The notes under the pieces were generated by a model. It was given only the letters and a program-made list of their open reading frames with translations. It made no database searches and had not been told where the DNA came from. 64,000 bases of DNA from Dichetophora obliterata (taxonomy: Eukaryota > Arthropoda > Insecta > Diptera > Sciomyzidae): assembly GCA_963920525.1 (NCBI GenBank), contig OY986435.1, positions 223,870,399 through 223,934,398 on the forward strand, read 5' to 3'. This document shows, piece after piece, positions 22,090 through 35,489 of this stretch; within the stretch, counting starts at the first letter, position 1, and each line of letters opens with the position of its first letter. The position numbers and the translations under genes are program-made.

Positions 22090-24840
22090 CGTCAGAACAT
22101 ATTTTTTTTCGCTCTGAACAAAACAAAACTTTCAAATCGCGGCATTCCAGATATCGTAATTGTACCGTTACTTTTCTCAACCAATGATTTTCCTTACAAA
22201 AATACGTTATATTAGGAAAATCTATAGTTTGAAAAATATTGCCATAAGGTGGTTGTAAAAATAACGGGAATTGTCCATTATTAACTTATTGCAAGAAATT
22301 GCACCATCACAATATCTGTTAACACATGTTACATAAAAAATGGTTTTTGTTGGGTAAGAGATGGCGAAAAATGTCTAGATATTTTCTTGTACATTTTATC
22401 AATGTTTTAAACCAATCTTCCTTCTTATAATTTCAAGTTAAGCTTTTATTTAAAAAATGCTCTTTTTACGCTCATATTTCAAGTCAAAGGTCACCTATCT
22501 AAGGTCTAATCATATTGTTCAAGCTTCTTCACTCAGACTTTTCATCCGATACCTCCTTCACCGTTCTACCTCATATGAACTTATCCTGAAACCTCTTCCT
22601 GAAATAAAAGTTTACTTTCAACGCTCATATTTTAGCTCATAGGTCATCAATTTAAAGTCGAACATGTTTCTGCACAGCAATGTTCTAGTACCTTTCGAAT
22701 GATATACGTTTCATTACCTTTCTTTGAAAATAAATGTATAAAAGCGAATGGCAACTTTTGGTGTTCACATATTAATATATATTACATTTGATACAATGTG
22801 GGAATAAAACTGTATTTTAATATTATACATCGATTAAATGTCATGCGGCTTCGGTATCATCATATATGCAATACAGGACTTACTAGAATTTTGTCCTAGA
22901 TTTTTGACCGTGTAACAATATGCACCTAATCACATAGTTAAAGCGATACATGTACACTGTGTAGTAAAGTTCGTTATTTCTAAATGTAAATATTTAATTT
23001 GCTTTCTTTTATTTTGTATTATCATTACCAATCTATTTGGCACATTTTTGTACAAGTTTATCATAATGATCATTCTTCCTGTAGGGCTTCTTTCAGGTGA
23101 GTTTTAGAGCTGATGTAGTGGTAGCCGTAACCTACTGGATAGAGTCCATGGCCCAAAAGCTCCATCGCATTCATTACATGTGGGCTGTTGAAGAACAGCT
23201 ATGACCTCACTGTACTATAAGCTTATAAGGTCATTGCTTTGATAAAAATACTAGTTCTCAACCAGGTCTAATTTTTCTTTACATTTTGTTAGATTCTTGT
23301 TAAGAATGTTTAAATGCAATGCTTAATTCATATTTCCTCCAATTAATGTAATGTACCCGGTTTACATGCTGAAAATAAACCCTATATCATCAGTAAACCT
23401 TCAATATGCCTCACCGTGGGTCGCATATTTTTTTAAAACTAAGGCTTCGTTCGATTTTCTCCACACACATACGGTTTTCCATATCAATTAAATACAAATT
23501 TTTAATTTACTCTCATTGGTGAATAATACATTTTTCCAAAACAAAAAAAAATCCTTTGAACAATGATCTTTAGCAAACCGCAACCTTGATTTTTGATAAC
23601 GTTTTTAATCAAATTCTTCTACATTGCCTTTCTGCTGTTTAAATAATTTTGGTGAAGAGTATTCCATATTGTTTGGGGGTTTGGCACTTTTTCCTAAATC
23701 CTTTTAAGCTATTGATGCGAGCGTTGTTGTGCTCTAAAACGAATTTATCTTTACCTGCCAATAAATAAACTGTGCATCTTTTTCGGAAAAAATGTTCCGT
23801 ATTTTTTTGGCTTATTTTCCAATCTTTTACTACTCTGACGTTTCAATGCATTATTAATCGTTTAATAATGCATTGAACAGGACTTCGATCTACTATGTCC
23901 GATGTTTTCCGAAGCGAAATTTCCATTTCCATAATGTTAAATTACCTGTTTGCGCAACTCAATGATGATTTGTCTGCATTGTTTTGCCCCTGCGAATTTA
24001 CTTTTTAAAAAAAATCACTTTAACTTAATAAACTTGAAGCATATTTTACTACGAAAATCTCCGAAACTAGCTCTAAAATGTTACTTGATATTGGGTGCTA
24101 TTAGAACCAGGTTTCCCGATGGTTTTAAGCTGTACGAGTTTTGCTTTTGCGTAGAAAGTTGCCAATTTTTACCATTTCGCTACATTTGTATAGAACGCTG
24201 TAAAAAACAAAACTTCTCTTTTTGCCATTACCGTGGTAACAAGTAAAGTACCTTCTAAAATAATTATTATTTATATTTTCTTACCATCTTTAGCTTAATA
24301 GTGGTAAGCAAAAAAAATATAAATCGCTTGGTGTACGAGTTTAGCTTTGAGCTACTGTATAAATTTTCATTCATTTTTTATGTTCGAGGGTACTGAGTAT
24401 GCGCAACATGTTGCTAAGCGTAATCAAGGCAAATTTGTCTGCAATTCGAGCATAAAGATTAAGCTCTGAGATAACAACAGCTGTGTGAGGTGCGGTTAAC
24501 AAGCGTTGTGAACACTTCGAAGCAGATCCAAGTTTTGTTGCTAAGATGCGTAGTGTTGTTGTTGGAGCACGTTTTATTTGCTGAGTTGGTATCGTTCAGC
24601 GAGTCCGCATTTATAACTGTCACTGTTGACAACAAAATATGTTGTGTTAGGACAGTCACTGTTGTTGCGAAAATCAGGTCACTGGGCCTAGTTTTTTATT
24701 TCCATGAAAGAGGGGGAAAAAAATTTATTATGCTTTTCATTTTCATGACTTACTTTAAGTATTTCTCATAATTCTCAAAATTAAACAGTACTAACGTATT
24801 ATTTATTTTGTTTTTGATTTTATTTATTTATTTATTTACT
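22090..24840. other. AT-rich intergenic stretch, no gene seen
   Basis: No coding region is supported. A block at about 22850-22925 (CTTCGGTATCATCATATATG) recurs at 63690-63765. A TGTACGAGTTT motif occurs near 24132 and 24331. Confidence 0.4.
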
Positions 24841-24845
24841 AAATT

Positions 24846-25038
24846 ATGATGGTGTACAATAAGACTAACTGCATCTTTATGTAAAACGAAACGAACGCTG
24901 AACGTCGTGAAAGAAATGAGCGACAATATCTTTTGATATGGAAAAATGTATTGCTTACCGTGTCTCGCACCACGTTCAGCTTTCGTTTCGTTTTACATAA
25001 AGATGCAGTTAGTCTTTTTTAGTACTTCATTGTAGTGT
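24846..25038. repeat. Hairpin MITE
   Basis: Arms reading AAGACTAACTGCATCTTTAT and then AAAACGAAACGAA...CTGAACG are mirrored at about 24970-25016. Weaker symmetry extends outward on both sides. The loop is about 60 bases. No target duplication is evident. Confidence 0.75.
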
Positions 25039-25039
25039 T

Positions 25040-25572
25040 ACAATTCGGCATTTTATAAAGTTTAACTTAAAACTAACATTTGCTTAGAAGTATTTGAAAT
25101 AACAATATCAAAAAACAAACACAATACGAAATAGTAAATTATATGAAAAAAAAAGATATAAAATAAATAGTTACAACTACGAATTAAATGACTTAACTAA
25201 ATTATTAATTAAATTAGGTTAAAAACACGAATAAAGTTAAACGGTATAGAGAAAAGACAGAAAAGTAGGGCACAGATAAAGAAGAAAGAAACAGACATAT
25301 TTTATTGATTTCAGGATTTGAAGTATTACTGTATTAAGTTTTCTTAAAAATTTATTCAAACATTTTCTACCGCATTTTCTGAAAAAATACCAATCTAAAA
25401 TTCGAAATTAAAAATAAAAAGTGCAAAATTCAAAATTTAAGACTCAAAGTTCAAAATTTTAAATTCTGGGCTCTCTTTGCGAATAATTATGAGTTTTTGA
25501 TCGACAACTTGTTCATACACGGCGAGAAAAAATGTTCTTGTATCGAAAAGTAATTTTGCCTGATTTTAGAAC
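25040..25572. other. AT-rich spacer before the foldback element
   Basis: It includes short AAATTCAAAATT-type simple sequence near 25385-25460. No gene or bounded repeat is seen. Confidence 0.35.
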
Positions 25573-25580
25573 ATACCCAT

Positions 25581-28500
25581 CAGAGAACTGCACAAGCCTG
25601 CTTGAAGTCTATTTCAAGCGCTTGCTTAAAATACAAGTTCAAGCTAGCTTGAGCTTAATAATTTTGAATCAACTATAGCTTGTAATTGAATATAAATAAG
25701 CCCACGCACAGCTTGCACCTATTCTAGCTTACAAGCGAACGGCACGAAGTTTCAAGTAAAGGAAAGCTTGATGCCTTTGGCAAAAGCCTGTAAGCTCGCA
25801 AGTATCCAAATTATTGAATTAAAGCAAGTATCCAAAAAAATTCAATGAGCTTCTTTAGAAAGAGCTTAAGCGTAATAGGACTTTTAAGGATTCTGTGGAC
25901 TCCGTGGTGTGAAGTTTTAGGGTAAATGATTTCGAAGATGCTGTCAAACTTTAAAATTTAAGATGGCGGATAGAGTTGCCACCTAGATTTTTTTTATTTT
26001 TGCGAATTCTTGTAATTTTGAAATTCTGACAACGGATTTGATTTCGAGTATATAGTCACAGTTTTAAAATTTAAGATGGAGGTTAGGGTTGCCACCTAAA
26101 TTTTTACCACAGTATTGCCACCTAATAATATGTATTTTTAAAAGTTTTAAACATCATTTATCAGTGTTAAGGCGTCGCTGATTTCGAATCTAAGGTCAGA
26201 ATTTTAAAAATCAAGATGGTGGATAGGGTTGTCACCTTTATTTTTTGTAGTTTTATGAATTCGGGGCTGGCAAGAAAAAAAATGGTACACCAAAAATGGG
26301 TCGCTGAATCCGAATCCGTCGTCAGAATTTCAAAATTATAAAATTTTGAAATAATAGGGTTGCCACCTAATAATATATCTTTTCAAGAGTTTAAACGTCA
26401 TTTATTAGTGTTAAGGGGTCGCTGATTTCGAATCTAAAGTCAGAATTTTAAAATTCAAAATGGTGGATAGGGCTGCCACCTTTATTTTTTGTAGTGTTAT
26501 GAATTCGGGGCTTGCAAAAAAAAATGGTACACCAAAAATGGGTCGCTGAATCCGAATCCGTCGTCAGAATTTCATAATTATAAAATGTTTAAATAATAGG
26601 GTTGCCACCTAAATTTATATTAATGACGCTGCAATTTGTCTAAAGTCTTTGTAAATTATTATTTGTAAATTATTTTTTTTGGCTTTTATAAAAACGCCGA
26701 TTTTGATTAGTGGCGCATATTTTGGCAAATTCATTGAAAAATTCGAAAGCTTTTCTTTGCAAGTTTTGGATGATATTGAAAATTTGTTTATTTTTGATAT
26801 TTCGATTTGAATCGAATTTAAATAATTCTCTTTATTCTTTTATTGGTAGCAACTAGGGAAGTCAATACCGGGATCCCGGACGATTTAAGCCTCTTTAAGT
26901 TCCGGGATTTTCTTTCCAGGATCCCGAGATTTTTAAATCTGAGGTGGCAACCCTATTATTTCAAAATATTATAATTTTGAAATTCTGACTACGGATTCGG
27001 ATTCAGCGACCCATTTTTGGTGTACCATTTTTTTTTTGCAAGCCCCGAATTTATAAAACTAAAAAAATTAAGGTGGCAACCCTATCCACCATCTTGAATT
27101 TTAACATTCTGACTTTAGATTCGAAATCAGCGACCCCTTAACACATAAATGACGTTTAAAACTCTTGAAAAGATATATTATTAGGTGGCAGCCCTATTAT
27201 TTCAAAATTTTATAATTTTGAAATTCTGACGACGGATTCGGATTCAGCGACCCATATTTGGCGTACCATTTTTTTTGCCAGCCCCGAAAACATAAAACTT
27301 CAAAAAATAAAGGTGGCAACCCTATTCACCATCTTGAATTTTAAAATTCTGACTTTAGATTCGAAATCAACGACCCCTTAGCACATAAATGACGTTTAAA
27401 ACTCTTGAAAAGATATATTATTAGGTGGCAGCCCTATTATTTCAAAATTTTATAATTTTGAAATTCTGACGACGGATTCGGATTCAGCGACCCATATTTG
27501 GCGTACAATTTTTTTTGCCAGCCCCGAATACATAAAACTTCAAAAAATAAAGGTGGCAACCCTATTCACCATCTTGAATTTTAAAATTCTGACTTTAGAT
27601 TCGAAATCAGCGACCCCTTAACACTAATAAATTACGTTTAAAACTCTTGAAAAGATATATTATTAGGTGGCAACCCCTTTTATTCAAAATTTTATAATTT
27701 TGAAATTCTGACGACGGATTTGGATTCAGCGGCGACCCATTTTTGATGTACCATTTTTTTGCAAGCCCCGAATTTATAAAACTACAAAAAATAAAGGTGG
27801 TAGCTCTATTCACCATCTTGAATTTTAAAATTCTGACTTTAGATTCGAAATCAGCGACCCCTTAACACATAAATGACGTTTAAAACTCTTGAAAAGATAT
27901 ATTATTAGGTGGCAGCCCTATTATTTCAAAATTTTATAATTTTGAAATTCTGACAACGGATTCGGATTCAACGACCCATATTTGGCGTACCATTTTTTTT
28001 TGCCAGCCCCGAATACATAAAACTTAAAAAAATAAAGGTGCCAACCCTATTCACCATCTTGATTTTTAAAATTCTGACCTTAGATTCGAAATCAGCGACC
28101 CCTTAACACTGATAAATGATGTTTAAAACTTTTAAAAATACATATTATTAGGTGGCAATACTGTGGTAAAAATTTAGGTGGCAGCCCTAACCTCCATCTT
28201 CAATTTTAAGACTGTGACAATATATTCGAAATCAAATCCGTTGTCAGAATTTCAAAATTACAAGAATTCGCAAAAATAAAAAAAATCTAGGTGGCAACTT
28301 TATCCGCCATCTTAAATTTTAAAGTTTGACACCATCTTCGAAATCATTTACCCTAAAACTTCACACCACGGGGTCCACAGAACCCTTAAAAGTCCTATTA
28401 CGCTTAAGCTCTCTCTAAAGAAGCTCATTGAATTTTTCGGATACTTGCTTTAATTCAATAATTTGGATACTTGCGAGCTTACAAGCTTTTGCCGATCGTT

Positions 28501-28692
28501 TTAAGCTTTTCAACTTTCTGCCCGACAAAGTAAGCCGAAACAAGCCAAGCCAACGAGCAAGCATGAATATGGCTTGTATCTGTTTGGTATTTTTGCAAGC
28601 TGGCTAAAGCTTGATTTTTCAAGATTGGATACATACTTGAATTCAAGTACTTGAAAAAGCTTGAACTTCAAGTAGGCTTGCGCAGTTCTCTG
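25581..28692. mobile_element. Foldback element with hobo-like ends and 240-bp repeat arms
   Basis: Ends CAGAGAACTGCACAAGCCT and CAGAGAACTGCGCAAGCCT (inverse of the right end) carry the hobo/hAT terminal motif. Flanking octamers ATACCCAT (25573-25580) and ATTCCCAT (28693-28700) match at 7 of 8. Outer arms rich in CAAGCTTGAA-like motifs lead to arrays of units containing GGTGGCAACCCTAT. The left arm runs in inverted orientation (about 25925-26620) and the right arm direct (about 26940-28330). No transposase is present. It is a non-autonomous foldback likely mobilised by a hobo-type hAT transposase (inference). Confidence 0.88.
26940..28330 (+). repeat. 240-bp tandem repeat array, right arm
   Basis: GGTGGCAGCCCTATT-type starts occur near 27184, 27424, 27666 and 27908, a spacing of 240-242 bp. 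Each unit holds two diverged halves of about 112 and 128 bp. Both halves have GGTGGCARCC, AAATTCTGAC and TCAGCGACCC, so the unit is an old dimer. Confidence 0.9.
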
Positions 28693-28700
28693 ATTCCCAT

Positions 28701-30984
28701 GTTAAATTTATCATTATTTACTTCAATTAACCTTTATCTGCGCAGGTGGTGTTAAATTGTACCACCTCTTTTCATATTTTTGTCGTCTTTAAAAGAAGGC
28801 TAGTTAAACAAAGTGCCAGCTTTGTTAAATTATTAAAAAAAAAATTGAAATTTGTATTTATTTTAAGCAAAAATATTAAAACTTGTTTTTAAACAAAACA
28901 TAGTTTTAAAAACCTCTTTTTATTAGAAGTTTTTAGTAAAACTAAAATGGGGTCAAATTTACCACCACGTCACAGACCATGTCAAAAAATTTACCGACAA
29001 AGTTAAAGATTAAGCTTTTTTAACTATTTATAAGAAAAAAAAACATTTGTTAGTAGCATTTATTTCTTAGATTAACTATAACAATATATACGAGTTTTTG
29101 AATTCAATAAAAATTGCTATACACAAGTTGGTAGAACAACACTTGAATTTAGACACTTAAAATTTTATGTTTTAGGGTAATTGTTCCGTTAAAAGTTAGT
29201 ATATGTGTGTACATTCATTCTCTATGGAAGAAAAAAAAGTTGTCCGGGTCAACCCCTCAAAATAAGCTTTTGTTTGTGCTATGATAATTCACAAAATATT
29301 TTCGAAAAAACCTCTAAAAATCGCATTTTTTATAGATAATTTGTTTGCCATTATATTTTCCATCCATCTATACGATTTCAATATGTTTACTCTAAAATTT
29401 AAACAAATTGAGTCAATTGGGCTAATATCCGACAGCATAAAAATGGGCCTATAAGGGTATATTAGTGACAGGAATGAAAAGCAGCAGTCAGCACCTTTCT
29501 AATAATACCTCGGAATGATAAATCAGGCGAAAGATGGAAGAGTAATACTTATTTTAATAAAAATTTTTAAAATAATATAAAAAAAAATCACTGCAAAAAG
29601 CTTAATATCTTTTTTGTTCGGGAAAATTTACAAATCACTTTTATGTAGAGCTCTGTAATTCTTCGATTTACACTATTTGAGATAATTTTTTTTACAAAAA
29701 ATGTCATGGCAAAAAAATTATCAAAAAAAAAATCCAATTTTTAGAGGTTTTTCGAATGATTCTAGCTACATGACGGCTATCGCTTTTTTTTGTGAAGTGC
29801 CTTAATGTACATATGTAAAAGCGAACAAAAATTTAAAGTTATATATTTACTATAATGAAAAGAATAAATTATGCCATTTTTACAAAAGAATGTTTTAAAC
29901 AAATTGAAAAGATAGAAATTATTTCATAAATCAACACGTACATACGTTCGAGTTAAAAGAAATCAATTTCTGAACTAATTTTTAACATTTTTGAAACATT
30001 TGTATCGACGTTCATGTTTTGTTTAAAACTGGGTTCATGACTGCGTTTTCGAATATAAAAAATAGATTGCAAGTTATCTTTAGAAATTAATTTTTTATTA
30101 CTGAGCATTATATTTCAGTTTTAAGAAAAATCATCTGCTTGAATCAAGGCAGATACTCACACTTTAAAAAAAGTTGTGTAGAATCAAGAACAAATTTGAT
30201 TTAACTAAACATTTTATCTTAACGACATTAGTTAAGTAAAAATCTTGAATTCAAATTAAAAACAAAAAATTAAAAATTTTTAAATGAAAAATCAAAAACA
30301 AAAATTCAAATTTAGATTTTCTACGAATAAAATGAAAAATTATTATTCAAAGATGCAAATTAAAAGTTAAAAATTTAAAATTTTAACCTCAAAACACAAA
30401 ATTCGAAATTCAATACTCAAAACAGATAATTAAAATTCATAATTGGTAATTGTAGAATTTAAATTGGAAAATTCTAATTTCAAATAAATGTTATAGTAAA
30501 ATTGGAAATTTAAAAGTTAAAATTTATAATTCATATAGCAAAAATCATATAGCAAAATTCTAAAATTAAAATAAATTTTCGAAACTCAAAATTCTAACTT
30601 CAAAATAAAATTTTCCACACACAAAATTGATAGTTATCGTTCAAAAATTAAAATTCAGAATTCGAAATTGAAAATTTTAAATAAAAAATTCAAATTCAAA
30701 ACTAAAAATTAAAAATTTGTACAAGACTCTAAAATTAAATATAATTTTTTGATCTCAAAATTTAAAAGTAAAATCCAAACCAAATTTATAATTCAATTTT
30801 ACACTTACGAAATTTTAAGTTTTTACTTTAAAAATCCAAATACATGATTCAAAACAAAAAATTAAAATTGAAAAGGTAAAGAATTATAAATAAGAAATAG
30901 TATTTTAGAATTAAAATTCAATATTTAAATGTAAATGTGTATTACACGGCACCATTTAAGTTTTTCTCTCTGTTTATTTTGCAG
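28701..30984. other. AT-rich upstream region; simple-sequence tract 30245-30930
   Basis: The last 700 bases before the host exon are dominated by AAATTCAAAATTAAAA-like words. No exon with the missing start codon of the host gene can be recognised here. A polypyrimidine tract and TTTTGCAG end at 30984, forming the acceptor of the next exon. Confidence 0.5.
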
Positions 30985-32037
30985 AAACTTCTCACCATCT
31001 TCCTGCTGCTACTAATCTCACTTACTATGCTCACACTTGCCGATGATGAGAGCTCCACAGAGACCAACGAAATCATTCCACGCGAGGCCATTCGAAAGCT
31101 CGACTACTCGGTGAGACAAGCTCTGCTGCGTGCCATAGATAAACTCGAGCAGGAAAGAGATGTACAAGTGGAGGAAGAAAAAGTTCCACCGCCAGCTCCA
31201 GCTCAAACAACGACAATATCAACTCCTTCCCCGAAACTACAAGCACCTTTGAATGACCAGATTGTTACTTCCGACAGTAAAGAGCTGCTGGAGGAGAGCA
31301 CTAGTGCAGTGGATGTGTTGCCCACAGTGCAATTCTTTACGGCAACCTTCGACGAGAAGAACACCCAGGAGCAACTCCTCTCCTCATTTATCGATCGTAC
31401 AAAATTGTGGAAAAAGACTGGAGAAGCTGCGTTGGCTCAGGATAATCATCAAGCGCCACACAAAGGTGACACTTCGCCGCGTGCCAATGAAATTTCATCC
31501 GAGAGTCGTGATGAAATAAAATTTGAGATACGCAGCAAATCAAAGCCGCAGCTTGTGTCTGTTATAAATCCAGTTCCACCGCCAGCTACAACAACGGCTA
31601 TAACAACAACCACAACTGCACGTCCGAGAACAACACGTCGCCGCACAACAACTACCAGTACAACAACAACCACAACTACTCCACGGCCAACACACAATGA
31701 GGATGGGGAAAATATCGAGGTGGTGAATAAGAATGACATTCGTATCTTCCAGGCACCGTTAGTGACGGCGTTTACCGTTGATCTGGACGAACGGGGTTCA
31801 GCCAAAAAAGTGATACCACACGTGCACACTTCATCAGTTCCAACCACACTGTTGTCTCCTTACAGTCCACACAGTGGACCCACTATAGCCAAGTTGAATG
31901 TTTTGCCGGGGCCACCAATTTTGCCGGTGCAACCTACGGGAAATTTTCTGCCAACACCAGTGCCGACGCAGTCAACGCAACTATCAACCACAGCGAGCAC
32001 ATTTGTGAATCGAGCGGTGTTTGGGCAACATTTAACG
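30985..32037 (+). CDS. Secreted Pro/Thr-rich protein, internal exon
   Basis: This exon (351 codons) begins after TTTTGCAG and ends at ACG|GTAAGA. The first codons, KLLTIFLLLLISLTMLTLA, form a signal-peptide core cleaved before DDESS. The start Met and the few preceding residues must lie in an upstream exon, because no in-frame ATG adjoins the acceptor. Next come a short helix-like IRKLDYSVRQALLRAIDKLE, the segment VQFFTATFDEKN, and a Thr-rich linker (about residues 205-235, TTTTARPRTTRRR). A conserved-looking NDIRIFQAPLVTAFTVDLDE and a Pro-rich tail follow. Base composition is clearly more GC-rich than the surroundings. It looks like an extracellular or cuticle-associated protein, but I do not recognise the gene. 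Confidence 0.85.
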
Positions 32038-32977
32038 GTAAGAAGTGCTTTTAATACAGCTTATAATATTTTGCAGTCGTAAACATAGATAAGTCATATT
32101 TGTATCACAAATATCTGAAAGTTCTAACATAATCGTCCAATTTCTATGTTGGATTGGAAATACTTTTATTTCATACGCGTTAAGATTTGCTCAAATATCA
32201 GTACTTCAACAACATTTATTATTTTCAATCTACTGTAATATCTTTAAGGTGAATCGGCTATGTATTTGACGGAAAGATTTCGATATCGTTTCGAATATCG
32301 TTAACAATAAAAATTATCACCTTTACGATATCATGTCGCTATCAAAACGATATCATTTGATTTGGTGAGTTGTTTTTTAAATATATTTTTTTTTCCAAAT
32401 TATTTATCAGGAACATATTGATAGTAAAGCGCACAAAAGTGATGAAGTGCCCTTTTGGCGCAAATGAGTTAATAGCATTTTACAAGATTCAATATTCACC
32501 TTGTGTAAATTTTTTGTAAATTAAATACAAAGTTAAAATTTTTAATTTGCACTGAGATGTATTAGAATTTTAAAGCGAAATTGACGTTTCTGAACATTTC
32601 AAATTATTCGCTTATAGCTTTTGTGCGATTCTCCATCAATATACACTCTAAAAAATGTATTTAAATTCACTTTTATTTGAGTATTAATTTTAGTGTTGAA
32701 AATTTTAATTTTCCAATCAAATTGGTATTAATTGTTTTATACTACTTAAATAGTAATAACTTCACTCGATTTTTGAAAACTCAAAATTTTTTACTGCCAA
32801 GTTGTTAGAAAAAAACTTTTTACTACTATAACTACAGTGAAATTATTGTAGATTAGTAGCATTTGAACGAAATAGTAATTTTACATTAATGTACTCAAAT
32901 TACTACAAAATTAGTTGCCAATTCTCTTCTTCAATTGAAATTTAAATTTACTCGATGGTTGCTCAATTTTTCTGCAA

Positions 32978-33066
32978 AAATGGTAGTAAATCTTATTTTT
33001 ACCAGCAAAAATTACCACAAGCAAAATGGTAGTAAATCTTATTTTTACCAGCAAAAATTACTACAA
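32978..33066. repeat. 46-bp tandem duplication in a TAGTAAT-rich block
   Basis: ATGGTAGTAAATCTTATTTT followed by TACCAGCAAAAATTAC occurs twice back to back. The surroundings (about 32640-33240) are rich in ACTAC/GTAGT words of both orientations, suggesting an old palindromic MITE. Confidence 0.7.
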
Positions 33067-33542
33067 GCAAATATTGAAAATTCTAATTCAATAACAGTAG
33101 TACCATTGTTTCGGAAAGTAATTTTACTGTGATAAATGCAGTAATTTGAAACTTTACTACAATTATTGGATTAATTTTAGTCAAATGCCGTTTCATTTTA
33201 CTGCTATAATTGTAGTAATCGATGCAGCTGACTCCCGTTAGGCACGTGCATCAGAGATCTGCCATCAATAACTCTCGCCATCAATACAAAAACAAAGATA
33301 ACAAGATAGGAAAATTAGAAAACATAACCTCAAAAAATGTTTGCATGTATTTGTGCATAAAAATATCAACAATTATCGTCTCTTGTTCTTAATCGGCCGC
33401 AAACTCACAAAGAAATCACTTGGTAACTCCTGAAATTAATGCATATAATCTGTTTGTTAGTATGTAAATACTTTAGTTAGGTTGCAATAAGATGTTTGCA
33501 ACCAAAACTTATTATTAATTCGGTTTATATTGGTATATATAT

Positions 33543-35472
33543 CAGAGAACTGCATGAACGCATTCATTTGCACTTATTTGTGATTCACGTAAAAACGTAT
33601 GCTGAGATAACAGTACGCACCAAACAGACGAAACGAAAGAATGCACATTTCGCTCAGTTGATGTTGATGCTTGTCGTGTCTAAATAACAGTAAGTGTCAT
33701 CAACAAAGCAACGAAACATTGGAATTGAAGTTGATGCAATGATAAAAATCATAACCACAACGTAAATACGTGAGCAAGCTAAGTTGTCGTACACTTTTAA
33801 CTGCTTTACCGGCAACACATTTACATAAAAATTATATCGATGGAAAGATATTCTGGAGTATAATTGTCTGAATATAATTTTCATTTCTATGTATATGTCC
33901 ATATAAAATAATAAAAGATGGATTTTGATGTGGTTTTCACTGTACGATAAAGGAGTTATTTAAAGTAAGATTTTAAGCTATAAATATTTGGTTTTAGCTT
34001 TTTAGGCAATTGGCGTGGGCTTGAGTTGAGTCATAAAATCTTAATTTTGAACTTCTTGTTAGCAGCGTTGTCAATCATTCAGTGATTTATATTTGCGGTA
34101 GACAACTAAACAATAAATACAATATATACATAGGATCAACAAGCGGAAAACCCCAAAACACTCTTCAAACTAAAAGTGTGATGCAAATTATATTTTTCGA
34201 ACAAAATCCTTTAAAATATATTGAAGAAAGCAAAGCAAACAAACCATGAAAAAATCTAACTACAGGAACTGCTTGCGCAGCTATACAAAAGGATCGTGTT
34301 TTTCTTATTTTTTGTAGGCCGAGGTTTTTTTCTTTATTACTGCAATGCAATAAAAGAAACGAACCGCTTTTCAACAATTTTTTATGACTCCGCGTTAGCG
34401 TTTTAAAATTGCAAACAGATCAATTTTATTAAACAGAATCCCTACAAAATATTGTACTACACATTTGGTCAAAAACATAAATACACTTACATTTTTAATT
34501 TTAATTTTAAATTAATATATGTATTTCCGATATAGTTATTTATTTATAGGGCGAAGTAGGGTCATGTATAACACGTTTTTATTTTCTCCAATAAAAGTGG
34601 GAAAAATTTAGTTTGGATTGGTTTAAATTACTATTCCTTGCAAAAGAACCAATTTGAAGTTGGTGTTTCCACGGCTGTTGAATACTTTAAGAAATGGATG
34701 AAGTAGAACAAGAATGTCAAACATGACTTTTTTTGACTTTTTCAATTCTGTGGCGAGATATGTAACACCAACAAAATGTTGGTTTATATACCAGACACTT
34801 TAATTTTTTGTTTATTTTAACTTTTTATGTTTAGTAAATGCATTATTTTGAAAACTTAATTAAATTACATTTTTCTATTAGTTTGATGGTATTCATCAAT
34901 TTCGTTTACTCGACTATTATCATAAGTCCTTTCTTCTAATAAACGTTAAAAAATTACAAATAAAAAAATAAATAAAATAAAATAAAAGTAAAAAATGCAA
35001 GAACTTCAATATAACACACAAAATTATAATAGCTGCTTTTTTTCCAATTTGCTCTACTTCGAAACAAAACTTTATATACAAAACAAATGTCTCAAATTTT
35101 CTTACTAAACTGAATATTCCGCTGTTAAGTTTTTCTAAAATTTCACAGTTATTCATAAGGTGTGTCAGTGCGTTTCTTATTTGAAATCTACATACGTAGT
35201 GAATTGATGAGGAACTCACCCTCGTTGATAAAGGAAAAGCAGCGCAAAGAGCGTGTGCTCAAATTTCCAATGAACTCAACGAAATAAACCTGAAACAATT
35301 ATGTCATTAAAATGGCAGTATTGCCTTTTCAATAACAATGCATATCAATGCAGCTAGCAAGAGCGCACACTGCACAACATGACACACATTTCTTGCTGAC
35401 GAACGAAAGCATAGCAGGAACAGTGAATTTTCGAACCTAAAGCAAAGACGAAGCATTCAATGCAGATCTCTG
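33543..35472. mobile_element. hobo-like hAT element (TSD ATATATAT)
   Basis: Left end CAGAGAACTGCATGAACGC and right end (inverse) CAGAGATCTGCATTGAATGC share CAGAGAWCTGCAT. The octamer ATATATAT lies on both sides (33535-33542 and 35473-35480), though this is low-complexity. Length is 1930 bp. No transposase is readable, so it is non-autonomous. It lies in the host intron. Confidence 0.8.
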
Positions 35473-35489
35473 ATATATATGCCTTTAAA

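Noticed and set aside
25925..28330. CRISPR-like array
   Set aside because: The repeats are contiguous 240-bp units without unique spacers, arranged in inverted arms, in an animal genome.
30937..30984. GTG start of the secreted-protein frame at 30937
   Set aside because: The segment before 30985 is a polypyrimidine tract and TTTTGCAG acceptor. The real start should be in an upstream exon.
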